A stretch of DNA of 64,000 bases from Siphonodentalium dalli (Eukaryota; Mollusca; Scaphopoda; Gadilida; Siphonodentaliidae): the NCBI GenBank assembly GCA_032622095.1, contig CP136062.1, positions 158,276,875-158,340,874 of the forward strand, in the 5' to 3' direction. Numbering within the stretch: position 1 is the stretch's first letter; the number at the start of each line of letters is the position of its first letter. A program made the translations under genes and the position numbers. Shown in pieces: positions 56,620 to 64,000 of this stretch. Below the pieces are notes generated by a model. The model did not search any database. It was not told the origin of the DNA and saw only the letters and a list, made by a program, of their open reading frames with translations.

Positions 56620-59600
56620 TCAGCTTCTTTGTAAATACTAAAATTTAGAAATACTATGTCCTGACAATATTGTTGACAGGGCATATTACTTTTGTAAGCT
56701 CTTCTGTAACGGAGGTCAATACATAAATAATAATAAATACCATGTGTATGTCATTGCAGTATCTCATATAAGCTAGTCTCACATGTGGAACCTCGCATAG
56801 ATAAGAGAATACACTTGCTCACAATGTTGTTTGGTCAAAGTATATGTAAATGCGAGAGTCGCGGTTGAGTTAGATGTTTATCCGGGGTCATGCCGTCATG
56901 GATGATTTCCATTTCAACAATTAACTCCGACAATATTATTGTGTAATCACTGATAGACCAGCCCGCTTTTCACCTGTGTACATATGGGTTATTGTTCCAG
57001 TTTGATTGTTTCTAATCAGCTGTCCGTCGGTGGTCACACACCTTGAGTATTACCAATTCGACGTTACAATAAACAACTCGAAATATTGCAAATAAGCCAA
57101 TCCATAGTCGGACTAGAAACCCCATTCGTACGCAGCGACAATGTTCGGAAATTCATACTCAATGACAATATATCACAAACACAAACAATGCTTTGATGTA
57201 CTATAAGCTTACATATTCTATTACGTGTTCAAATATATAAAAATAAAAGTGACCTCCTGTCTCGACTGGTTAGGCTAGAATGAACTCTCACCAAACTATA
57301 ATCCTCTGACAACAACTATCTAATAACAACTTCTCATTGGTCGACATGACAATGATCTCTCCACCCCCAATTTACGTTAACTCACGTACTGTGAATACAA
57401 TTTGTTCGTGCTAATCCAAGTAAATGCTCGAAAAATATCATTATAAGCTATTATTATAAATACTAACTGATGATGGTACGTGTACTCTCTTGTGCATGGT
57501 ATAATTGTTGCGCATTCGAGGGAATTAAATGTGCGTGTTCATGTACATGTATGTTCATATATGTATGGATGAAATAGGATGGCACGTTTCAACGGATTCA
57601 AACTTAATGGACAATCAGTTCAATAATCTAAATCTGAGTGCGTCGTGGAGACGTGGACATACATGTATATACACAGGGACGGGTCTAGGGCCTGATTTGG
57701 AGGTGTGGGACAGTTCATCTTGGGAATTTCCAACTGCACCAAACCTTGAATTTCACCAAACTCACAAGTTCGCGTAAATCCATGTACGCACCACGTTGGG
57801 CTTTAATCTATCTTTCCACTCACTGTAATCCTCTAGGCGGCACCGTATTGAGCGATTTCCTTTAGATCTGAACCTGTGTTTAAACCTGGAAATTGCCCAA
57901 TCCTAACATGTTTAGTGGTCTGACGTCAAGCAACTTGAACCCCGGTTTGATTCAGTTAAATTAGATAGCTGTTTAACTGACAAAGGGGATGGGACAAAGA
58001 CATAATATTATCGACCGACCCTTGTTATGGCCATGTGTGAGAATGTGTTTTAATCTGAACCCTAAAACTTGCAAAACCGTAGCATCCAGATTTGCCTTAA
58101 GATTTCCAATTGTTGGACATTTTCCAATCTTGACACACCTCTCATGTTGGATAATTTCCAACTGATGGCCGTTTCAGTCTAACAATTTGGCCAAAACCAT
58201 AAGCAAATGTAGCCTAACAAAATCACCACTAATAAATTGTTGGAAAATCAAACTACGAGAACAATATCAACATATTGTTGATGTCAAATTTCCAACTAAT
58301 GTCGTGTCAGGTATGAAATTTCCAGATTTTGAATAGTTTGATTAAATTTGGGATGAGACACCCCCATCGCCACGGCCCTCTATACATGGACACGGTCAAC
58401 GCCTAAGTAAAATGAAACGTGCAAACGGAAAATATGATTCGCTATGTTGAAACCTATATATATAATATATAATATATAATCCAATCCGAATGATTAGACA
58501 CCAATTTGTAGAGATGTGTGCGACGAAAAGATCTCAAAACTGACAATGACCATGATTTGGTGCGACACTCACTTCACAGATTGTCTATGAACTCAAACAA
58601 ACCTTTAACAATGTTGTTTTAATATCTTTAAAATTACCAATAGCAATACCTGATAGTTTGAGTAGGTTATTAATAAGTTCGGCATTTCCATTTCTAAAAT
58701 TGTTCACTTCACTATACTGCCCAACCATACCTCTAGCAGGAAAAGGCTAGATGTTGACAGGTGTACAGCAATATCATATTTCAGTTCAGTGAGAACTAAA
58801 AGGAAAAACAATTAACAAGTAAAGGAGACACATGAATATATGCGTACCTTCGCCGGCGATGTGTAAACACTCTGCATTAAACTTCGCCGGTTAACGGGAT
58901 CGTCGCTTAGATCACTCACCGGCTATGTGTAAATGGCACATACATTTCAGGAAGCTCCAGTCATGGAAGGGTTAATGGAACATTCGTCTTATTAAAATAT
59001 ATGTGGACACTAGGTGATCGGCAAACCTGCCTATGTCACAAGTGTATTACCCCCACTATCATATCCTTCATCCCATATTACAGACATAGTATGGAAATTC
59101 AAATAAGTCGTAGAAGTATCTACTGAAGTGTAAATTGGCAACTTTCGTCGTCTCGGCATTTCGTCATCTTGTCAGCATATCAAAGTACATGGGTATCAAA
59201 TGCATCTTTACTAAACCGCACGACACGAGAGGTAACAATTAAGCAGTGTGCAGTGCTACTAACATTTGCCTTCAAGTACATGTATGATTGATTCTTGTGA
59301 GATAATTCCATGCTATTTACATGCACATTTTGGTGGCATCGCAAAAGGTGGAAATACCAGTTTATTCTCTAGTTTCTAGTTTCTTTTCTAGTTATATTTG
59401 GTGCAGATTCATTTTATAAACATTTTCGCATTTGTCTTCTGTCACATTGTAGCTTTCTGTATCGAAACACCTGCGAGAGAATGCCAGACATATTTGCGAG
59501 TATGCTCACACGGCCTTAACCCTTTCAGTGCCAAGTCCGATTTTTGTATCAACCCATATTTCCTTGATCATTTTTCAAATTTATTGATTATAATTATGTG

Positions 59601-60090
59601 GTACATTGATGGAAAGAGCTCTCGAAGAGAAATAAACAAGCATCTTATGTCGCATTGTTTATATATTCAAGTATCTTAGGTTTTACATTAATTTATTTTA
59701 AACCTGCCATGTGTGGGGTGCTCCTAACCAAAGGAGGGGTTTCCATTTCTAATCTGATAGCCGCTATGAATGCCGTTCAGTGATACGAAGTCTTCTAATT
59801 CCCCAGCATTTAAGATTTCAGTGATGGTGCCGCGAAGGAGTCCAATCATATTATGTATCACAAACAATTCGAAAAAGGTGAATAATTTCAATTAACAGCT
59901 TCGCGCTGCAGCTGCAAAGGTCCACATATTGTTAATATTTGCCAGGTTTGAAAACAGTTGAACTGGGTATGAAGGAGTGCAAGCTCGTACAGAACTACAT
60001 ATGCTGCGAACAATATATGTCTCAAAAAGCGAAATAACTACACAATGAACTCCGACCGAGCCCATGGTCACAGGTTCAAAGGTGCATGTG
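56620..60090. other. 3.5 kb without a supported gene
   Basis: No splice-bounded TSP1 motif, RNA gene or strong repeat was found. Small frames (57529, 57973, 59398, 59892) show no domain. A TATATAATATATAATATATA run lies near 58458. If the gene is continuous, this is part of the 8.2-kb intron between D2 and E. Confidence 0.4.
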
Positions 60091-60366
60091 TTAAAGGTGC
60101 TCAATCCGATCAGACGCTCCTAAATTACTATTTATTTGGCTTCGGTGGTAAAACATATTTGATTCGAGTCGTGGAACCCACCCACTAAAGCTCAGGGTGA
60201 TCAGATATCGATTTTTGAAGTTTGTTAATTTCTCGAGATGTAGCCCAGAAACACGTGGTCAAACGGACAAATTGCGGATGAAGATGGATAACGAATCAAT
60301 TTTTTTTACCCCCGAAGCCAAAGAAATTGTAATTTAGGAGCGTCTGATCGGATTGAGTACCGTTAA
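60091..60366. mobile_element. TTAA-flanked inverted-repeat element (copy 2)
   Basis: TTAA at 60091 and 60363 bound near-perfect ~38-bp inverted ends (GCTCAATCCGATCAGACGCT / AGCGTCTGATCGGATTGAGT, with GTAATTTAGG continuing the match). The inside carries TTTGATTCGAGTCGTGGAAC and ACCCCCGAAGCCA like the copy at 3863. At 276 bp it is an internally deleted form. Confidence 0.7.
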
Positions 60367-60556
60367 TAGAAACAAACTGTGATAAGAATAAAAATAAAAT
60401 GGCCAAAAAATATAGAGAAAAAAAGCTCGGTCACGATTCCGTACACTCCAATGGCTAAGAGTCGTTGTGTTATTATAATTAACATACACTTCACAATCAT
60501 ACCGGTAAATATAGTCCGCGGAGCATGTTACTAACTGTATTCTGTTGCCTGAAAAC

Positions 60557-60963
60557 TTAAAGATGCATAATCCTAATAATTTGATTCGAGTCGAGGAACC
60601 CACGCATCAAATCTCCGAGTGATCAGATATCTATTTTGGAAATCTATTATTTTTCACCGCCGATAATTTTTATAGTGGCCCAGTAAACAGTCGACGAGAA
60701 GACTGTCTCTGACCAAATTGCGGATGGAGATGGATAACTCTAAAATCAAGTGGCTTTTTTGTCAAATATTTGACAAAGCTTAAAAATTTCGTTGAAAAAT
60801 TGTTGATAAATAATAGTTTTTGAGAATTTTATACTATAGCTGACTGTGGTAGCCGTGTTTTTGGGCAATTACTCGATTCTGATAATTGAAGCGGCATTTA
60901 AAAAAATGCTGTTGTTGGAATCTGATTATATGGGGACCATTGAATCGGATTGAGTACCTTTAA
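60557..60963. mobile_element. TTAA-flanked inverted-repeat element (copy 3)
   Basis: The right end ATCGGATTGAGTACCTTTAA is intact; the left end after TTAA at 60557 (AGATGCATAATCCTAATAAT) is decayed. The interior shares TTGATTCGAGTCGAGGAACC and GATGGATAACTCTAAAATCA with copy 1. It lies 78 bp upstream of exon E. Confidence 0.6.
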
Positions 60964-61041
60964 AGTGCCTTTTCATTTAAAAATGAAATAAGATGAAAGA
61001 TTAGTCGGGCACATTTTAACTTATATCGTGAACAATTATAG

Positions 61042-61212
61042 GCAATGGTAACTGGAGTAATTGGTCACGATGGAGTGTATGCGGCGCAAAATGTGGAACT
61101 GGCAGAATGACACGGGCAAGGACTTGTACTAACCCCGCCCCAGTCCACGGTGGCAAAAAGTGTGAGGGCAGGGCCAAATCATCTGATCCTTGTACATCAA
61201 AACCATGTCCAG
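61042..61212 (+). CDS. TSP1 exon E (171 nt)
   Basis: Acceptor GAACAATTATAG and donor GTAATA, phase 1; the first complete codon is joined from the previous exon's last base plus GC (Gly if that base is G). GNGNWSNWSRWSVCGAKCGT... has W5, W8, W11 and six cysteines at 14, 18, 29, 41, 51 and 56, with a RMTRARTC strand and a TNPAPVHGGKKC loop. Residue 17 is Lys. It is the most diverged intact domain in the window and the least Arg-rich, and its intron has no similarity to the others, so it lies outside the recent expansion. The acceptor's pyrimidine tract is weak. Confidence 0.85.
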
Positions 61213-61395
61213 GTAATATATGAATGGTTATTCTATAATTAATCATTTTAAGATGTATTTATGTTGTCTGCTAATTTTCATGAACCCAATTTTACACTTA
61301 TCTAGTTTTGCTACATGTTAGACTCCATATTGTGTTTTATATTTCCAGCCACTTCCTTTATTACAGCTGAGTTTGTCATTGACTGAAGCAGTGCG

Positions 61396-61665
61396 TGCAT
61401 AAAGATACCCATGATCTCCCACATGTGCATTCAGTTACCCATGAAATCCCAAGTGTATATCAAGTCCCACAAGATATCCCTGATGTGCATAAAGACACAC
61501 GGGATCTCCCAGATGTGCGTAAAGTCACACGGGATCTCCCAAATGTGCACAAAGTCAAACAGGATTTCCCAAATGTCAATAAAGTCACCGGCGTCTCCCA
61601 AATGTGCATGAAGTCACACATGATCTCCCGTATGTGCACAACGTCAAACATGATCTAAATGTGCA
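61396..61665. repeat. 30-bp minisatellite, about nine units
   Basis: The unit is CATAAAGTCACACGGGATCT plus CCCAGATGTG. Units vary by a few bases; one is 29 bp and the last is shortened. Being ten codons long, it stays open in several frames and reads as a VHKVTRDLPN-type decapeptide repeat in one. It lies 184 bp after the donor of exon E. No spacer/repeat alternation exists, so it is not CRISPR-like. Confidence 0.85.
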
Positions 61666-61855
61666 CTTAATGAATTTATATCCCATGTTAGTAACATTCC
61701 CAACAAGCAGCAGTACAAAGCAGCAGCACATTTGTTTATGAAACTTATTCGAAGAAACATGGCATTATTAAAAAAACACACCATTTTCGTTTAGTCACAA
61801 TTATCTTGGAAAATATTTTAAAACGATAGCTTTTCGAACAAAAATGTAACCTTGA

Positions 61856-61960
61856 CCAGGGTTCACGTTGTCTTTTCGAAAATGGCTAAAAACAATTGCA
61901 TTTGGCCAAATAATTTTTAGCCTGTGTTTTTAAACCCAAATTCGGAAATTGATTTAAAAA
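61856..61960. mobile_element. Fragment related to the 504-bp MITE-like element
   Basis: CCAGGGTTCACG resembles the terminal repeat of the elements at 4769 and 7029, and TTGCATTTGGCCAAATAATT resembles their TTGGCAAA-rich interior. No right end was found. Confidence 0.35.
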
Positions 61961-62760
61961 ACCCAAATTGATTTTGTAACGGGGGCGACATGAGAATCAA
62001 ATTTATAGTATGATCATCTTCTAATTGATTAGGTGATACAGCTTAATGTGTAACACGCGGCACTCGTGGCAGTGCACTATCAAACAATGGGCCACCAATT
62101 GCAATCAAACATGTAATGTTTTATGGTTTATGCCAGCATGGCAAAGGGGATGTCAAGACAAAATAACTTCAGAATGGGTGGATATCACCACACCGCCCCC
62201 CCCCGGACTAGCAGGAAAGTACTAGTATGAAGGGTCGACTGGTAACCGAGAGTGACCCATCGGCTGTCTATAAGTCAACAAAGGATATAGAATAGTAAAA
62301 TGACTGATAGTTCTCTCGCTATATATATAATTTGTCACGTGATATGTGCATAAAACAAGAGTGTGGATATCAAAGCATGTTAAAGATATAGGGGTGGTTT
62401 ATGTTTCTGTTGCCCAATTTGTACAGATACAGGTTTCCTCGTCCACCATGATGCAAGATTTGAGAGGCATGATCCAGGGGCGGTTTACAGACACTTGGAA
62501 AAGATTTGGAACGTACATACCAAAGTAAAGTTAAATAGCCAAACTAAATAATTTTGAACGTTAACAAGAGTTCCCATATTTTGAAACTGTTGAAATGACA
62601 CCAGAAGCGTCATCAGTTGCTAGCGCGTGATTCGTGACTTCCTAAACGGTTGCCATGTTGATCCTTTTCGGCACTTAACTAGCAAGAAGGTATATGTACT
62701 AATCAAGCTATGCCCCGGTCGTTGCCGTCGCATCCGGCTAAAATTACCGACAAGATCATG
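61961..62760. other. No gene seen
   Basis: A C10 run lies near 62195. The 60-codon frame at 62346-62528 has no recognised domain. Nothing else was supported. Confidence 0.35.
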
Positions 62761-62767
62761 CTTACGG

Positions 62768-62812
62768 GGAAGTTAACATTTTTGGGCCCAACCCATTCCC
62801 GTGTAGTTTCAG
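62768..62812. repeat. Direct repeat A of a spaced pair
   Basis: GGGGAAGTTAACATTTTTGG followed by GCCCAACCCATTCCCGTGTAG recurs as GGGAAGTTATCATTTTTGGG at 63744. The pair flanks about 930 bp and may mark the ends of an unrecognised element. Confidence 0.5.
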
Positions 62813-63019
62813 CAATTATTATAAGTTATTTTAGAAAACACCTTTATAGGTAATAAATCAGTAAGATATCATAGAAACATCATATCTATAATCAGTATAA
62901 CATTTGTGACTCAATCACAGAAACATATCTATATTTAGTATAACATTTGTGACTCAAAGTCAATGTCCTTCATGAAGTAATATTTATAGATGTTGTACAT
63001 AACATTTATTTGCAAGTCT

Positions 63020-63346
63020 TTACATTTTTCTGATGAATCTACGACACATCCGGCTTTCCAGAGTGGAAATTCCAATGATCATATTGCTAGGACGTTTGTA
63101 AACAAACATGTTGACGTGTCTTACAGCACGCAGATTGACATTTGTGTGATGAAATCCTATCCAAAAGAAGATAAAGTTGCTACCTCCTTTAATGCGAACG
63201 AGTCTAAACACATTGCCATCCTCACCAAAGGCGGTTATATGGTCTTTCATTTTTGTGATGCCTTGTTTAAGGTTTAATTTGGAGAGGTCTTCCAGCGAGT
63301 AGTGATATGCGTCCACATTTACGTATATCAGTAAAGTATCCAACAA
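63020..63346 (-). CDS. Hypothetical open frame, 108 codons
   Basis: The minus-strand frame has balanced composition (SLEDLSKLNLKQGITKMKDH, then AFGEDGNVFRLVRIKGG) and ends RMCRRFIRKM before a stop. No ATG lies at its start; the frame is closed by TGA just upstream, next to an acceptor-like CTTTTTCATTTGGCAG. No domain is recognised. The + strand is also open here (62990-63277), so chance openness or a transposon relic is as likely as a gene. Confidence 0.2.
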   Translation of the reverse strand: MLDTLLIYVNVDAYHYSLEDLSKLNLKQGITKMKDHITAFGEDGNVFRLVRIKGGSNFIFFWIGFHHTNVNLRAVRHVNMFVYKRPSNMIIGISTLESRMCRRFIRKM

Positions 63347-63497
63347 CTTCCCGTGTCCAGGCGTTCATCTGCCAAATGAAAAAGGAAATTGTGTTGGCAT
63401 CTCATAAGTAAGAGGATAATTAGCAACAGGTGACCGATACAATTATGTTGGTCATCAGTAAATAAAAAGATATATCTAAAGATACCCGCTGGGTCGA

Positions 63498-63720
63498 TTA
63501 GACGAGTAGTTGCAAGGTTCCATACCGCAAAATTTATAAGGATATCTAACTTGCCTGTAAAACAAGATATATATTTAAATGTGTACTTTGTGTTAAGTTG
63601 GGCGAGTAGTTACAAGGTTTAAATCATAGGATTTTTAATTTAAAAATAGATTATATAGTTAAAGTTTCGTTATTTCCATGTGGACGAGTAGTTACAAGGT
63701 TTTATCCCATAGATTATTTA
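63498..63720. repeat. Tandem repeat, about three units of 80-105 bp
   Basis: GACGAGTAGTTGCAAGGTTC at 63502 recurs as GGCGAGTAGTTACAAGGTTT near 63601 and GGACGAGTAGTTACAAGGTT near 63682, each followed by a CATA/CCATAGATT and an AT-rich tail. Confidence 0.65.
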
Positions 63721-63743
63721 ATAAACATGTTCTGTGTTCTCAC

Positions 63744-63788
63744 GGGAAGTTATCATTTTTGGGCCCAATTCATTCCCGTGTAGTTTTT
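63744..63788. repeat. Direct repeat B of a spaced pair
   Basis: Partner of 62768-62812, immediately before the dispersed repeat that closes the window. Confidence 0.5.
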
Positions 63789-63789
63789 A

Positions 63790-64000
63790 GCTCACCTGAG
63801 ACGAAGTCTCCGGTGGAGCTATAGTCATCACTCCTCGTCCGTCTGTCCGTCCGTCTGTCCGTCTGTCTGTACGTCCGTCTGCCCGTCCGTCAAGAATCAT
63901 CTTCTCCGCCAAAACTTTAAGACGGAACGGGTTCATATTTGGTGTGGATGTTCCATAGGTGAATCACATTCAGATTTGTTCAAATGAGGTCATCAAGTCA
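63790..64000. mobile_element. Mollusc-type dispersed repeat, cut by window end
   Basis: Begins AGCTCACCTGAGACGAAGTC, in which AGCTCACC is mirrored by GGTGGAGCT, and continues CTATAGTCATCACTCCTCGT, a CCGTCTGTCCGTCCG run, CAAGAATCATCTTCTCC and AAGACGGAACGGGTTCATAT. I know this style of repeat from mollusc genomes (recollection, not a search). It runs off the right edge. Confidence 0.6.

Larger units (their letters stand above)
981..61212 (+). other. Partial gene: multi-TSP1-domain protein (internal exon array)
   Basis: Thirteen intact and several broken exons, each equal to one thrombospondin type-1 repeat, lie on the + strand between 16419 and 61212, with small linker exons between them and a candidate linker exon at 981. 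All fit phase 1 on both sides, so the intact exons join in one frame: one base closes an exon and the next usually starts TG, giving Val. TSP1 domains are small three-stranded, disulfide-bonded modules of secreted or cell-surface proteins and often bind glycosaminoglycans; these copies are very Arg-rich. No start, signal peptide, transmembrane segment, stop-bearing last exon or other domain was found, so the window holds only the middle of the gene. It could belong to an ADAMTS-like, spondin-like, coadhesin-like or properdin-like protein; the sequence does not decide. The outer limits given are those of the first and last exon seen. Confidence 0.75.

Noticed and set aside
61396-61665. CRISPR-like array
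   Set aside because: Repeats are contiguous without spacers, vary between units, and the DNA is animal nuclear.

Overview
The window is animal nuclear DNA. It is AT-rich, with small exons bounded by GT/AG sites in kilobase introns, many microsatellites and many short inverted-repeat elements. The 3' edge carries a dispersed repeat (ACCTGAGACGAAGTCTCC followed by CCGTCTGTCC runs) of a kind I associate with mollusc genomes. A mollusc, perhaps a bivalve, is therefore my best guess, but this is inference. No rRNA, tRNA, CRISPR array or bacterial-type operon was seen.

The recognisable gene lies on the + strand and is an internal part of a gene for a protein with many thrombospondin type-1 (TSP1/TSR) domains. 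Thirteen intact TSP1 exons were found (16419 to 61212), each encoding one whole domain. Twelve are 171 nt and one type (B, four copies) is 165 nt. All fit intron phase 1 on both sides, so exons can be added, lost or skipped without changing frame. Between them lie tiny exons, also multiples of three: a 51-nt exon encoding an 11-serine run, 15-nt exons encoding KPRRR/KPRRP or GSGRP, and perhaps a 54-nt Ser/Lys/Arg exon at 981-1034. No signal peptide, membrane segment or other domain was found, so neither end of the gene is placed and its identity stays open.

Layout. 1-9.7 kb: repeat-rich flank with one candidate linker exon, a ~145-bp tandem array, a LINE ORF1 relic cut by a 504-bp inverted-repeat element, and a second copy of that element that is itself interrupted. 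9.7-43.1 kb: a segmental array of five units (10.28, 10.26, 4.73 and 4.75 kb and a scrambled 3.4-kb unit). The first four each carry exon A, a GSGRP microexon, a dead TSP1 exon and exon B; the fifth has one intact exon (A-prime). Units 3 and 4 lost 5.8 kb and gained a 286-bp fold-back that pairs with the acceptor and first half of exon A. 43.1-47.3 kb: a 2.45-kb tandem duplication with exons C1 and C2, each preceded by a half-unit whose exon was deleted. 47.3-53 kb: intergenic-type repeats, two relic TSP1 exons, one TSP1 exon with a nonsense codon (D1) and one intact exon (D2). 53-61 kb: an intron-like stretch with a LINE 3' relic and MITEs. 61.0-61.2 kb: a diverged intact TSP1 exon (E). 61.4-64 kb: a 30-bp minisatellite and dispersed repeats.

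Taken together the locus looks like an actively expanding and contracting TSP1-domain exon array, with births, chimeras, fold-backs and deaths all visible. Exon predictions rest on reading splice signals and frame by eye; no alignment, RNA evidence or database search was available.
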